DNA of 64,000 nucleotides from Actinobacillus delphinicola (GCF_900638385.1 NZ_LR134510.1:1550001-1614000), one strand, 5' to 3'. Shown: positions 8,954 to 18,394, counted from the stretch's first letter. Translations and numbers: made by a program. Notes: generated by a model from the sequence alone, not told the origin.

Positions 8954-10975
8954 TTAAATAAATTTAACTTCAGTTTCAGGTGATAGCTGTTTTAAGCGTT
9001 CTTTAATATTGGTTTTATCTTGATCGTAAGCGATGGCACGTTCGCAAGAAACAAATTTTAATGGTTTTAACTCTGCGATTTCGTCAAGCATTTGGGTCGT
9101 AATCGTATCAAAACTTGCAACTAAACTATTAATTCCAACAATATACACTTTAGCTCCTTGTATCGTTTTACATTCTATTGGTAGAGTCAACGGTACGCCC
9201 CAGTCCAGCATGACTTGGAATAATAAGTCTTCGCCACTGCGATCATCTTTGATATTGGATCGCATTTGGGTAAGCATATCTTGGCTATAGTCATCAGGGC
9301 GGTAATAGACATCGCGCATATTCGTGCTATCAACTTTTAATACTCGAAAGCCTACATCAAGTGTATCAATACCATCTTTGCCTGCATTGTCGGCTTTAAT
9401 TTTTGCTCCTGCGCGGCGGATACGTTCTTTAGAAATCTCAGCGATATTCCTTGGCATATTGTGTTTATCACAAAACTCTATTGCCTCTTTATTATCTTTT
9501 TTCTTTTTCTCCGTATCATCTATTCGTTCTGGCAACTGCACCATAATAAATTTACGGTTACCAGCATCTTCAGCATTCAGTTGCATAACCGCATCTGCAG
9601 TGGTGCTAGAGCCTGCGAAAAAATCTAATATAAGAGTTTCTTTTTCAAAAATCCCAATAATCCGTTTCATAAAATCCATTTGCTTTGGATTATCAAATAC
9701 GGTACAGCCAAACATATTTTGCAAGTAAGTATAATCAGGTCGTTGGTCATCGCTCATTATAGATTTTGGTCGTTGATTAGAATTTTCATCTAAATATCTT
9801 TTGATTGTTGGCAAACTCCCATCCGTGTGAAAATGAACACGGTTATCCATAATTAAATCTTGCATTTTTTCTTGGGTATATCTAAACCCACCAGGTGGAA
9901 TAGGATCTTCCTTATTGGTTAAAGGATTTACAATTTTAAGCATATTGCCATTTTTTACACCGCCTAAATCTCCCTTTCTATAAAGTCCTCTTTCATCAAA
10001 GTACCAATAATTTGTAAAATCTATAAATCGTGGATATTTTGTTAATTCTTTTAATTCTGCTGTAATTTCATCATTTGTTAAACCTTTATTCTGTAAAGTT
10101 TTAACTTTTGAAAGATATTCATCAATATTATTTTTCTTGACTTGCCATTTATTATTTTGATATTTAGCAGTCAGAAAACTCTCATTTTTTGCATAAATTA
10201 AACAATATTCGTGAGAGACAGAAACAAAATTACTTTGGTTTTTTGAGCTATTTGTATTTCTTATAAGCTCCGCTATAAAGTTACTTTCTCCAAAAATTTC
10301 GTTACATAGTTTACGTAAGTTATATACCTCCTTATCATCAATACTGATAAAAATAACTCCATCGTCGGATAACAAATTTCGCGCTAATTTTAAGCGACTA
10401 AATATCATTGTGAGCCAATCAGAGTGAAAGCGACCGTTCGTTTCAGTGTTGCTTATAAGGCGGTTGCCATCTTCGTCGATTTGTTCAGAACGTTGTAAAA
10501 AGTCGCCACTATTTTCGGAAAAATTATCTTTATAAATAAAATCTTTACCGGTGTTATATGGCGGATCGATATAAATTATTTTTACTTTGCCAAGATAGCT
10601 TTCTTGTAATAGCTTCAAGGCATCAAGGTTATCACCTTCGATAAAAAGGTTTTCGGTGGTATCAAAATTTACGCTTTCTTCACGGGCTGGGCGCAGTGTT
10701 TTGGCTATCGGGGCGTTGGCTTCAAGAATGGCCTTTTTCTTGCCGACCCAGTCAAGGCGATAGCGTTCTTGGTTTGGTTCGACTATAACGTTTTTTAGTT
10801 CTTGTTGGAGTAGAGTAAAGTCGATGCATTTTTGCAGATTGCCATTTTTATCTTCGGCCTCAGTGATGCAGTGGGGAAAGAGTTGTGCAATTTTTTCTAT
10901 ATTAGTTTCTACGCTACTTTTAGTGTGCATATCCAAATAGTCTTCATATTTGTTGTTTTGATTTTTCGCTGTCAT
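8954..10975 (-). CDS. mod: Type III DNA adenine-N6 methyltransferase, Mod subunit
   Basis: Modification and specificity subunit of the type III system, 673 residues. Motif IV, DPPYNTG, is at about residue 137, and the AdoMet motif I, DFFAGSSTTADAV, follows near 450, so it is a beta-class enzyme, as expected for Mod. The central region between them is the probable target-recognition domain. The N-terminus (about 1-110) is the usual lead-in, with EGDNLDALKLL just before the catalytic block. Unlike the modA genes of Haemophilus, I see no tandem tetranucleotide or other simple repeat in the 5' part, so it is probably not phase-variable by slippage. It sits 38 bases after the DUF4391 gene and 15 before res. 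Confidence 0.94.
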   Translation of the reverse strand: MTAKNQNNKYEDYLDMHTKSSVETNIEKIAQLFPHCITEAEDKNGNLQKCIDFTLLQQELKNVIVEPNQERYRLDWVGKKKAILEANAPIAKTLRPAREESVNFDTTENLFIEGDNLDALKLLQESYLGKVKIIYIDPPYNTGKDFIYKDNFSENSGDFLQRSEQIDEDGNRLISNTETNGRFHSDWLTMIFSRLKLARNLLSDDGVIFISIDDKEVYNLRKLCNEIFGESNFIAELIRNTNSSKNQSNFVSVSHEYCLIYAKNESFLTAKYQNNKWQVKKNNIDEYLSKVKTLQNKGLTNDEITAELKELTKYPRFIDFTNYWYFDERGLYRKGDLGGVKNGNMLKIVNPLTNKEDPIPPGGFRYTQEKMQDLIMDNRVHFHTDGSLPTIKRYLDENSNQRPKSIMSDDQRPDYTYLQNMFGCTVFDNPKQMDFMKRIIGIFEKETLILDFFAGSSTTADAVMQLNAEDAGNRKFIMVQLPERIDDTEKKKKDNKEAIEFCDKHNMPRNIAEISKERIRRAGAKIKADNAGKDGIDTLDVGFRVLKVDSTNMRDVYYRPDDYSQDMLTQMRSNIKDDRSGEDLLFQVMLDWGVPLTLPIECKTIQGAKVYIVGINSLVASFDTITTQMLDEIAELKPLKFVSCERAIAYDQDKTNIKERLKQLSPETEVKFI

Positions 10976-11013
10976 TATTGTGTTCTCTTATTAAAATTAT
11001 TGGATACTTTAGG

Positions 11014-11679
11014 TTATAAATTATTTAAGTCAGTTTGCAATTTATGTAATTCCATATTAAGTATAACTTTTTTGTTAAATTGTTTTTCACTTAATATTTG
11101 CTTACGTATTTTATCTATTTGTTTATGAATAGCTTCACGTTGTTTGGCTTTGACTAATTTTTCTGTAATAGAAAGTGGATACTCCTTATTCTGGATAGTA
11201 TTGTGGTGAGGTAATAATTGTTCAATAAAATGGTTATATAAATCACTAATGTTCAGAAAAATTGGTAAATCTTGTCTTACTTCATCATCTAACCATTCTG
11301 ATTGATAGTATTTATCAAGTACAACTTTACTCTTATCTACATTATTTAAACGTTTGTAAGTTGCTATAATTTTTACTTTCCCTCCAAAATATATTTCAAA
11401 AATGATCGGGGTTAAGATAAGTTTATCAATGAACTCTAATAAACTAATATCTATATCTTTTTGTCGGCTTTCAATATGAAATATTTGTATTTCTTGTAAA
11501 TCATCATTACAGTCAATGTGGATAGTGTCACTCGAGAGTTTATATGCCCAAATAACTTTATCAATACAGTTCACAAAACCTTGCGTAATTTTGTTAGTTG
11601 CTTGTCCTTGCTGATAAAATTTATTTTTAGGAATGACTTTATCTACTTTTGCTTTATTTGGATATTGATACAATTTCAT
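11014..11679 (-). CDS. DUF4391 family protein of the type III R-M island
   Basis: About 221 residues from the ATG at 11679 (MKLYQYPNKAKVDKVIPK). A GTG four codons upstream (11691) would give 225 residues; both starts have weak Shine-Dalgarno sequences. The N-terminal proline-basic motif and the DKVIWAYKLS segment fit DUF4391, a family of unknown function that I recall next to helicase and type III methyltransferase genes. The C-terminal 60 residues are Lys/Gln/Leu-rich and probably a coiled coil (KQREAIHKQIDKIRKQ). It lies tightly between the helicase (16 bases) and mod (38 bases), so it is likely a partner of one of them. No catalytic motif is visible and no function is assigned. Confidence 0.75.
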   Translation of the reverse strand: MKLYQYPNKAKVDKVIPKNKFYQQGQATNKITQGFVNCIDKVIWAYKLSSDTIHIDCNDDLQEIQIFHIESRQKDIDISLLEFIDKLILTPIIFEIYFGGKVKIIATYKRLNNVDKSKVVLDKYYQSEWLDDEVRQDLPIFLNISDLYNHFIEQLLPHHNTIQNKEYPLSITEKLVKAKQREAIHKQIDKIRKQILSEKQFNKKVILNMELHKLQTDLNNL

Positions 11680-11695
11680 ACAATCTTTCACTCAA

Positions 11696-14600
11696 TTAAG
11701 GATGTTCTATAACGATAAAACCAATTAATTCAAAATCATTTAAAGTTGATATTTGGTTATTTAAGGCAGTTGTAGTTACACCTGTAAATAAACTATCAAT
11801 ATCCTTATCTTCTTTTACAGCTTTAATAGAACGGATTACGGTATCTAAGAGTTGAGAATAATGTTGCATGTCTCGACCATCACATGTACGAGCATTAAAG
11901 CGCTCATATGCCGATGGAATAGGTTTATCTTTTTTATAGCAAGCTTTTTTTACTATCTCTAATAGATGTTTTGTTTGTGTGTAATCCAACACAATTTTAC
12001 CATCTTCAGTTACATAAGTCAGATAATATGGATGCAGTTGATTAACAATATTTTTCTGATGAAGTGTTTCACGAGATTTAAGTACAAAAATTGCACCAGG
12101 AATAAGGCCTATATCATTATTTGCTGGTACGACAGCGTGTAATCCTTTTGGTAAAGATTTAATTTCTGGATGATGCTCTATATAATTAAGCAAATCCATA
12201 CGAAAATCATTTAATCCTAAATCTGTTATGGATACACCTGTATTTGCATCTTCTATATCAAGTACTTCATTTTGTAATCGTCGTAACTGTTCGTGCCGAT
12301 ATGCAATATCATTTGATTTAGCACTCAATACATTTTCATCACCAGTACTTGATATATCTACAAGTACCATGCGGTTTTCTACACGTTCGCGTAAATTGAT
12401 ATAGCTATCAAGCGAAATATTAGGCCAATAATTAACTAGTTGGATATATTTGTTTTGCGAACCGATACGATCAATACGCCCAAAGCGTTGGATAATACGC
12501 ACGGGGTTCCAATGGATATCGTAATTGATTAAGTAGTCACAATCTTGTAGGTTTTGACCTTCTGAAATACAGTCAGTTGCAATCAGTAAATCAACCTCTC
12601 TCTGCTCATCTGGAAAAATTTGATTTTTAGATTTTGATCGTGGAGAAAATAAGGTTAGCAATCCTTGCATATCGTAATATTGTCGACTATTAGGACGAGA
12701 TTTTATAGTCGCAGTATTATTGGTGCCCGTAATTTTGGCTGTGTGAATACCTAATTCTACTAATAATTCATCAGCAAGGTTGTTGAATAGATAATCAGCC
12801 GTATCAGCGAATGCTGTAAAAATAATGATTTTTTTATTATTACTATTGATAGGATTATTGATTTTATCAATGATATGTTTTTTTATATGCTGTAACTTAT
12901 GGTCTTTTTGTGGTGTAATCGGCTTTATGCGAGCTAATAAATTAGATATAATTTCATTGTCAGCAGATAGCTCTTGTTTCCATAGTACAATATCAACATC
13001 ATTGAGATTAATTTTTAGTTTTTCTCCAATCCATTCGTTTGGATCATTGTCATCCTCATTATATTCTAAATTAATGTCAATGTTTGTATCAGTGTCATTG
13101 TTTTCAAACCGCTCAATTTGATTAAGCATATCTTGAATACGGTTGTAGAGGGTCTGGAGAGTTAACCTAAATGAATGGATAGAACTTTCTAATCGTTTTA
13201 ATAAATTTACAGTCATCAGTGATTGTAAACTCTTCTCACGATCTTTTTGTTTTAAACGCCCACCATCTTTTGTTTTTGTATCAAAAAGATCCTCATATTT
13301 TTGTATTTTACTTGGAAAAATAAAACTAAATGGGGCATATACGGATAAATTTAATGCAGATAAACTCGCATAAATATCATTCAGAGTGATAATGTTATCT
13401 TCACTAATACCACAGCGAAATGAAATAGGTTTTAACCGTTCAGGGAAGGAGCCAATATCTGTAGTATTGTAAAATTTTTGGATATGTTTGCGGGAGCGAG
13501 CAATAGTTACGCTATCTAATAACTTGAAAAAATCAAAGTCTAATAAATTTAATATTTTTTGAGTGGTACGTTGTGCTAGAGGAAGTTTGGCCCACGTATT
13601 AAATTGAGTCTGAGCAGACTTGAAAATTGTATCAATATCTTTATTAGTATCGAGCTTTTCATTAATCTCAGCAGTGTTACCTTCATAGGCTAGAGCCAAT
13701 TGATTTTTTAAATCATTAAAACGATTATTGACGGGGGTTGCTGAAAGCATTAATACTTTTGTTTTTACTCCCTGACGCATTACTTTTTCCATAAGGCGTT
13801 CATAACGAGTCTGTTTATCTTTAAAAGCATCATTATTGCGGAAATTATGCGATTCATCAATAACAACTAAATCATAGTTACCCCAATTAATTTTTGCTAA
13901 GTCAATACCTAAGGTATGTCCTGAATCACGTGATAAATCAGTATGATATAAGACATCATAATTAAATCTATCACTTGCAAAGATATTGGTGACAAGATTT
14001 GTATTGTAATTTGTCCAGTTTTCACCAAGTTTTTTAGGACATAATACCAATACACTTTTATTTCTTAACTCATAGTATTTAATGACTGCAAGAGCCGTAA
14101 ATGTTTTACCTAGCCCAACGCTATCGGCTAAAATACAACCATTATAAGTTTCTAGCTTATTTATAATACCGACAGCAGCATCTTTTTGGAAACTGTATAA
14201 CTTTTGCCATACTAAGGTATCTTGATAACCAGTTAAATTATTAGGCATTACATCTTCGCCAATATTTTCTAAAAATTCTTTAAAAATATTGTATAAAAAT
14301 AGAAAGTAGATTTTTTCAGGTGCATTTTCTTGATACACTGACTCTATATGGCTAATTATCTCGCTAGTGATATCCTTAACTTTACTTGTATCCGCCCATA
14401 TTTGATCAAATAATTGCATATACTGATTTGATAGTGGTGAATTTAAGCAGTTTACTAGATTTGATAACGCATTACCTTTTTTATATCCTAAACCGACAGG
14501 AGTAAACCCTTGAATAGGGCTATATGCAGTAATTGAATCAGAGTTTTGTATGCATATCATTTCTTGCATTACGGATTCATCTATATTCGATTGAAACGAG

Positions 14601-14950
14601 GCTTTACGGCGGATCCAAGCTGCACATTCTTTAGCGATTGCCTTTTGAATTAGCTTATTTTTTAAATGAATTTCAAACTCTGTACCATATATACCATTTT
14701 CACGTTCATGTTGAGGGATGATAAATTCTCGTTTTTCTTTTTTTAAATTGTCAGCAATTTGATTATTTATAAAGGTAGGGGATGTAAAAATAAATTGGAC
14801 GGAATCTAGCTTTTCTAACTCTTCTTTTAAGGCGGCAAAAGCATAAATAGAAAAATATGAAGCAGCAATTTTGAGCTTTGAATGCTCATTCAAGTTTTGC
14901 TTTATATCTTCTCCAAGTAATTTATTAATATTATCAATAAGTTGGATCAT
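11696..14950 (-). CDS. SNF2-type DNA helicase with PLD-like N-terminal domain
   Basis: 1084 residues, first gene of the defence operon. Residues about 1-170 look like a phospholipase-D-like fold ([14 protein letters not shown] near the start, [12 protein letters not shown] near 145), but no clear HxK(x)4D is seen, so it may be inactive. The SNF2/SF2 core follows: Walker A DSVGLGKT near 278, VVIDESHNF near 360, LSATPVNN near 400, and motifs V-VI ([12 protein letters not shown], then [10 protein letters not shown]) near 815-860. About 200 C-terminal residues have no recognised domain. Likely a DNA translocase assisting the Mod/Res pair or acting as its own defence gene; the role is inferred from the operon. 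The region is AT-rich even for this genome, which fits acquisition. Confidence 0.85.
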   Translation of the reverse strand: MIQLIDNINKLLGEDIKQNLNEHSKLKIAASYFSIYAFAALKEELEKLDSVQFIFTSPTFINNQIADNLKKEKREFIIPQHERENGIYGTEFEIHLKNKLIQKAIAKECAAWIRRKASFQSNIDESVMQEMICIQNSDSITAYSPIQGFTPVGLGYKKGNALSNLVNCLNSPLSNQYMQLFDQIWADTSKVKDITSEIISHIESVYQENAPEKIYFLFLYNIFKEFLENIGEDVMPNNLTGYQDTLVWQKLYSFQKDAAVGIINKLETYNGCILADSVGLGKTFTALAVIKYYELRNKSVLVLCPKKLGENWTNYNTNLVTNIFASDRFNYDVLYHTDLSRDSGHTLGIDLAKINWGNYDLVVIDESHNFRNNDAFKDKQTRYERLMEKVMRQGVKTKVLMLSATPVNNRFNDLKNQLALAYEGNTAEINEKLDTNKDIDTIFKSAQTQFNTWAKLPLAQRTTQKILNLLDFDFFKLLDSVTIARSRKHIQKFYNTTDIGSFPERLKPISFRCGISEDNIITLNDIYASLSALNLSVYAPFSFIFPSKIQKYEDLFDTKTKDGGRLKQKDREKSLQSLMTVNLLKRLESSIHSFRLTLQTLYNRIQDMLNQIERFENNDTDTNIDINLEYNEDDNDPNEWIGEKLKINLNDVDIVLWKQELSADNEIISNLLARIKPITPQKDHKLQHIKKHIIDKINNPINSNNKKIIIFTAFADTADYLFNNLADELLVELGIHTAKITGTNNTATIKSRPNSRQYYDMQGLLTLFSPRSKSKNQIFPDEQREVDLLIATDCISEGQNLQDCDYLINYDIHWNPVRIIQRFGRIDRIGSQNKYIQLVNYWPNISLDSYINLRERVENRMVLVDISSTGDENVLSAKSNDIAYRHEQLRRLQNEVLDIEDANTGVSITDLGLNDFRMDLLNYIEHHPEIKSLPKGLHAVVPANNDIGLIPGAIFVLKSRETLHQKNIVNQLHPYYLTYVTEDGKIVLDYTQTKHLLEIVKKACYKKDKPIPSAYERFNARTCDGRDMQHYSQLLDTVIRSIKAVKEDKDIDSLFTGVTTTALNNQISTLNDFELIGFIVIEHP

Positions 14951-15270
14951 ATCTGCTATAATTTTTTACTCTAATTAAAAATACTATAAACTAAAATTAG
15001 TGTGGTATTATTTTTTATACTAAATTGATCATTTAGGACAGAGGTTGAATTATTTTAATATTCCAGTACGTCATGTCTTGGAGGATTGAACCTATAGAAA
15101 TCTCCTAATCACGATAGTTATTTAGTGCAATAGCTCTTATTTGTGGTTTCATGGCATAGAAAAACGCTAATCATTAAGCGTTTGCTTAATATGTCCCAAA
15201 TAAGAGAGTACAGTATATAATTGTTCTAGGACATTCTAACAGAAATTTGAATAGAGATAAATTTTAGGTA
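14951..15270. other. Gap between defence island and tRNA array, with nested inverted repeat
   Basis: About 320 bases with no credible gene. It includes the leader of the helicase operon (no convincing -35/-10 recognised) and a nested dyad: CTCTTATTTG at 15134-15143 pairs with CAAATAAGAG at 15197-15206, enclosing a smaller AACGCT/AGCGTT hairpin around 15162-15181. TAGGACA occurs twice in the same orientation (15034-15040 and 15227-15233). This could be scar sequence at the island boundary. Confidence 0.45.
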
Positions 15271-15293
15271 ATAAAAAAGCACCTTAAGGCGCT
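15271..15293 (-). terminator. Intrinsic terminator of the tRNA array
   Basis: On the minus strand AGCGCC-TTAA-GGTGCT forms a six-pair stem (one G-U) followed by TTTTTT. A further 8-bp hairpin lies at 15306-15329, between the last tRNA and this terminator. Confidence 0.75.
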
Positions 15294-15333
15294 ATATTCT
15301 TTTTGTAACCTTTTGATTTTGAAAGGTTAGAAG

Positions 15334-15420
15334 TGGTGCCCGGAGGCGGACTTGAACCGCCACGGCTCGAAAGCCGAGGGATTTTAAATCCCTTGTGTCT
15401 ACCGATTTCACCACCCGGGC
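15334..15420 (-). tRNA. tRNA-Leu(TAA), copy 1
   Basis: 87 bases including encoded CCA. The anticodon loop TTTAAAA reads TAA, the variable arm is long as in class II tRNAs, and the acceptor GCCCGGG pairs with TCCGGGC (final G-U). Last gene of the array. Confidence 0.96.
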
Positions 15421-15423
15421 AAG

Positions 15424-15497
15424 TGGAGGCGTGTCCCGGAGTCGAACCGAGCTACATGGATTTGCAATCCAGTGCATAACCGCTTTGCTAACACGCC
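15424..15497 (-). tRNA. tRNA-Cys(GCA)
   Basis: 74 bases with encoded CCA; acceptor GGCGTGT, anticodon GCA in the loop TTGCAAA, T-loop GTTCGAC. Sixth gene of the array. Confidence 0.96.
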
Positions 15498-15499
15498 AT

Positions 15500-15575
<76 letters not shown>

Positions 15576-15586
15576 ATAGTAATAAA

Positions 15587-15673
15587 TGGTGCCCGAGGGC
15601 GGACTTGAACCGCCACGGCTCGAAAGCCGAGGGATTTTAAATCCCTTGTGTCTACCGATTTCACCACTCGGGC
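15587..15673 (-). tRNA. tRNA-Leu(TAA), copy 2 with altered acceptor stem
   Basis: Same body as copies 1 and 3, but the acceptor is GCCCGAG paired with CTCGGGC. It differs on both strands of the stem so that all seven pairs are Watson-Crick; the other copies have a G-U at the seventh pair. Confidence 0.95.
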
Positions 15674-15676
15674 GAG

Positions 15677-15752
<76 letters not shown>

Positions 15753-15767
15753 ATAGTAATAAAGTAT

Positions 15768-15854
15768 TGGTGCCCGGAGGCGGACTTGAACCGCCACGGC
15801 TCGAAAGCCGAGGGATTTTAAATCCCTTGTGTCTACCGATTTCACCACCCGGGC
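15768..15854 (-). tRNA. tRNA-Leu(TAA), copy 3
   Basis: 87 bases with CCA, anticodon TAA, acceptor GCCCGGG as in copy 1. Second gene of the array in transcription order. Confidence 0.96.
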
Positions 15855-15857
15855 AAG

Positions 15858-15933
<76 letters not shown>

Positions 15934-15985
15934 AAAACTTAAACTTTATTTCGTTTTGATTCGTTGTTGCGAATCAACGAGGCGT

Positions 15986-16013
15986 ATTATATGTATTTTT
16001 ATTCCCATGTCAA
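15986..16013 (-). promoter_or_regulatory. Sigma70 promoter of the first tRNA array
   Basis: On the minus strand: TTGACA (16008-16013), 16-base spacer, TATAAT (15986-15991), then a GC-rich discriminator (ACGCCTCG) typical of stringently controlled stable-RNA promoters. An 8-bp hairpin (15955-15976) lies in the leader before the first tRNA-Gly. Confidence 0.88.
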
Positions 16014-16103
16014 AGGGAAAAAATAAAAAATAATTCAAGTGCTTAAATTTGGATCAATACGTTTAAATATGGTACATTGTTTGCATATTTTATAGGTAAA
16101 GGC

Positions 16104-16144
16104 GAGGAAATTTATTTAACTTATTGATAAATTTCCTCTTTTTT
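16104..16144 (+). terminator. Intrinsic terminator in + orientation without an obvious gene
   Basis: A perfect 12-bp stem, GAGGAAATTTAT (16104-16115) with ATAAATTTCCTC (16127-16138), is followed by TTTTTT on the + strand. Both neighbouring genes run on the minus strand, where the stem is not followed by a T run. It may end a short unannotated + transcript, or act weakly for the yccT-like gene. Confidence 0.6.
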
Positions 16145-16159
16145 ATATAGAAAATAATA

Positions 16160-16849
16160 CTATTTTTGTGCTTTAGCCCATTTTAAGAAGCGTGCTTTTG
16201 TTGCTTTATCCGCCTGTTGGAACCAAAATTGTAATTGTTGTTCTGCAATATTTTGTCCTTTAACGACAACTTTTTCTTTTTTTATTTGATATGTATCGCC
16301 AGCAAGCGACATAGATTCATTTGTGACAACGTCACTTGGCACAGTTTTTTTGATCATTGCAAAAGAAGAAACAGATGCAACACCATTAGATGCATTATAT
16401 TTAGCAATATTGTCAATTAAGTTTAATCCAGGTAGAAAACCTTCTTGTGGAAGAAAAGCTTGTTTGGATGGAATTTTTTGACCACTTTGAGTTGTCACAT
16501 TGATATGAGGATTATTTTTAAATTCATTTACTTCAAATTGATTGCGTAATCTTGGTACATTTAACATGACATTTTGATCGTGGCTATCAAAGGTAACAAT
16601 AATAGGATCTGATTCATATAAAACTTGATTATTCCCTTGATTAATAATGTCACTTACACTTATAACGGCTTGATGAACGTGATTATTGCTAATTTCTAAG
16701 TTTTTTAGTTCACTAAAAGTGGGATTTTTTACTTTATGTCCGTCTAGTGCTAATACTTCAATATTCGGCGATACACTTAGCATCCCTGCAAAGCTTGTCG
16801 CAGATGAAAAAAGTGCAATACTTGCGAGGGCAACGGTAGATAATTTCAT
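16160..16849 (-). CDS. DUF2057 (YccT/UPF0319) family secreted protein
   Basis: 229 residues with a clean Sec signal peptide (cleavage near SFAGML), so it is periplasmic or extracytoplasmic. The mature protein has the DUF2057 pattern: SPNIEVLALDGHKVK at the start, QAVISVSDII, DPIIVTFDS in the middle and a Trp/Lys-rich C-terminal helix (LQFWFQQADKATKARFLKWA). E. coli YccT (CsgI) is a family member linked to control of curli assembly; whether this protein has that role is unknown. GGAG lies five bases before the ATG. It neighbours acyP (divergent), tusE and yccA, an order also found in E. coli. Confidence 0.85.
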   Translation of the reverse strand: MKLSTVALASIALFSSATSFAGMLSVSPNIEVLALDGHKVKNPTFSELKNLEISNNHVHQAVISVSDIINQGNNQVLYESDPIIVTFDSHDQNVMLNVPRLRNQFEVNEFKNNPHINVTTQSGQKIPSKQAFLPQEGFLPGLNLIDNIAKYNASNGVASVSSFAMIKKTVPSDVVTNESMSLAGDTYQIKKEKVVVKGQNIAEQQLQFWFQQADKATKARFLKWAKAQK

Positions 16850-16980
16850 GATTTCTCCTTGTATAAGTAAATGACTCGAGTTTTCGTAATATAAATTGTT
16901 GGTATGCTAAGCTAAAATGTTATAAATATAAACAAAAAAATATATTTTTTAGTCAAATATATCTTGATGTTGGAGGCTAT

Positions 16981-17253
16981 ATGAAAGTCGTTAGAATTCT
17001 TGTCACAGGATGTGTGCAAGGTGTGGGATTTCGTTTTTATACGAAACGATTAGCCGATCAGCTAGAATTGGTAGGTACGGTGCAAAACTTATCTAATGGA
17101 GGAGTGGAAATTATAGTGAAAGGGGAGTCTGCAATTGTACAAAAGTTTATTGATAAATTACCTAAAATGAATCCGTATGCTCGAGTAGAAGATATAGAAG
17201 TAGAAGATGTTATAGAAAAAGTAGTTTTCTTAAATTTTTCAATTCTACGGTAA
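16981..17253 (+). CDS. acyP: Acylphosphatase
   Basis: 90 residues; hydrolyses acylphosphates such as carbamoyl- and acetyl-phosphate in the cytosol. The signature VTGCVQGVGFRFY (residues 8-20) holds the phosphate-binding loop and catalytic Arg; the catalytic Asn is in NLSNGGVEI near residue 40. The start has GGAG seven bases upstream. It is alone on the + strand between yccT and tusE and ends in a palindrome of the ACGCC family. The C-terminus (FLNFSILR) is a little off the usual F-x-I-R ending but the fold should be complete. Confidence 0.93.
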   Translation: MKVVRILVTGCVQGVGFRFYTKRLADQLELVGTVQNLSNGGVEIIVKGESAIVQKFIDKLPKMNPYARVEDIEVEDVIEKVVFLNFSILR

Positions 17254-17311
17254 AAATCACACCACAAGTAATTTATTAAATAATTTTTTAAGAAAAATGT
17301 GGCGTGATTTT
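17253..17311. repeat. ACGCCCC-family palindrome, copy A; also a terminator
   Basis: AAAATCACACCACA (17253-17266) pairs with TGTGGCGTGATTTT (17298-17311) with one mismatch, around an AT-rich centre, followed by TATCTTTTTT. It lies between convergent acyP and tusE. It is the most divergent member of the family (CACACCAC in place of CACGCCCC). Confidence 0.6.
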
Positions 17312-17318
17312 ATCTTTT

Positions 17319-17648
17319 TTAAAGGCATTTAGCAGGCTTTGGCAGTCCTGCAAGTTTTGTTGCTTGCTTAGCAACGCCATTTGGGAAAAGTCTTTGTAAG
17401 TAGCGGCTGTTTCCTTTTTCTGGTCCAAATTTTTGGGATATCGCTTTTACGAGCATGCGAATTGCAGGAGAGGTTTTGTATTCTTCATAGAATTCACGAA
17501 CAAAGAGAATGACTTCCCAATGTAATTCTGTTAATTCAAGATTTTCTTGTTTTGCGATAGCAATCGCGACATCGGTTGACCATTCTTGATGATTCAGAAG
17601 ATACCCTTCTTTATCTGTTTCAATCTGTTTGTCATTAACAGTAAGCAT
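17319..17648 (-). CDS. tusE: TusE, sulfur-relay DsrC-family protein
   Basis: 109 residues from the ATG at 17648, which is preceded by AAGGAAACCT; a longer frame from 17714 adds 22 residues that run into the upstream terminator and is rejected. TusE accepts persulfide sulfur from TusBCD and passes it to MnmA for 2-thiolation of tRNA wobble uridine. Family marks: [17 protein letters not shown] at the start, [16 protein letters not shown] in the middle, and the penultimate conserved Cys in PAKCL, which carries the sulfur. It follows yccA on the same strand after a terminator. Confidence 0.94.
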   Translation of the reverse strand: MLTVNDKQIETDKEGYLLNHQEWSTDVAIAIAKQENLELTELHWEVILFVREFYEEYKTSPAIRMLVKAISQKFGPEKGNSRYLQRLFPNGVAKQATKLAGLPKPAKCL

Positions 17649-17675
17649 AGGTTTCCTTTTATTATTTTTATAAAA

Positions 17676-17700
17676 AAAGCACCTAATTTTAAGGTGCTTT
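17676..17700 (-). terminator. Intrinsic terminator after yccA
   Basis: AAAGCACCT (17676-17684) pairs with AGGTGCTTT (17692-17700); on the minus strand it is followed by a T-rich run. It separates yccA from tusE. Confidence 0.75.
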
Positions 17701-17716
17701 TCTTTATTTAACAAGT

Positions 17717-18394
17717 TTAGTCATCACGGTTCATAATACCGAGGATATTAAGTAAGCTGATGAATAAGTTATAAATTGAAACATAAAGATTTACGGTTGC
17801 TCGGATATAATTTGTTTCTCCACCATTTACGATCTCACTAGTTTCATAAAGGATTGCAAGGGTAGAGAAGATCACAAAGAGTGAGCTAATACCGATAATG
17901 AAAGCTGGAGTATGGAAGAAGAAACTTGCAATCATGCCAATAATAAGCACAACAAAGAGTGCCATCATTGTGCCGCCTAAGAATGACATATCACGTTTCG
18001 TAGTTAACACATAAGCGGAACTTGCAAAAAAGACGACTGCTGTTCCAGCAAAAGCATAGGCAACGGCACTGCCAAGACCTGCACCGAGGTACATATTGAT
18101 GATAGGTCCGAGAGTGTATCCCATGAATCCTGTTAATGCGAAGGTGGATAAAATTCCCCAACCACTGTTAGACAGTGCATTATTCAAAAAGAGTAATGCG
18201 TAAAAACCGATAATAACAATTAATGGACTAAGAGGCGGAAGTCCTAGTGCCATTGAAATATAGGCGGTTAGGGCAGAAAAAGCGAGGGTTAGTCCGAGTA
18301 AGAAGTAAGTGTTTCTTAGCACTCTGTTCGTGCTTAATGCAGAAGCAGAGTAGCCATTTTCGTTAAGACGATCTGTATCAATACGCATACGCAT
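17717..18394 (-). CDS. yccA: Bax inhibitor-1 family inner-membrane protein YccA
   Basis: 225 residues, seven hydrophobic segments, BI-1/UPF0005 family. In E. coli YccA is an FtsH substrate that can hold back degradation of SecY by FtsH; the same role is inferred. The N-terminal cytosolic stretch (about 28 residues, ending [10 protein letters not shown]) and the C-terminal segment ([17 protein letters not shown] then acidic residues) are typical. ATG is preceded by GGAG at eight bases. Its neighbours tusE and tRNA-Ser(TGA) match the E. coli order. Confidence 0.9.
   Translation of the reverse strand: MRMRIDTDRLNENGYSASALSTNRVLRNTYFLLGLTLAFSALTAYISMALGLPPLSPLIVIIGFYALLFLNNALSNSGWGILSTFALTGFMGYTLGPIINMYLGAGLGSAVAYAFAGTAVVFFASSAYVLTTKRDMSFLGGTMMALFVVLIIGMIASFFFHTPAFIIGISSLFVIFSTLAILYETSEIVNGGETNYIRATVNLYVSIYNLFISLLNILGIMNRDD

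Noticed and set aside
5696-14950. Island considered as prophage or BREX/DISARM
   Set aside because: No integrase, phage structural gene, PglZ, BrxC, DUF1998 (DrmB) or related gene is present; Mod with Res define it as type III R-M.
15034-15233. Two TAGGACA copies considered as insertion-sequence ends
   Set aside because: They are in direct, not inverted, orientation, the similarity ends after seven bases, and no transposase frame lies between.
17649-17714. 22-residue N-terminal extension of TusE
   Set aside because: It runs through the yccA terminator and lacks a ribosome-binding site; the ATG at 17648 has AAGGAAA and gives the normal TusE length.
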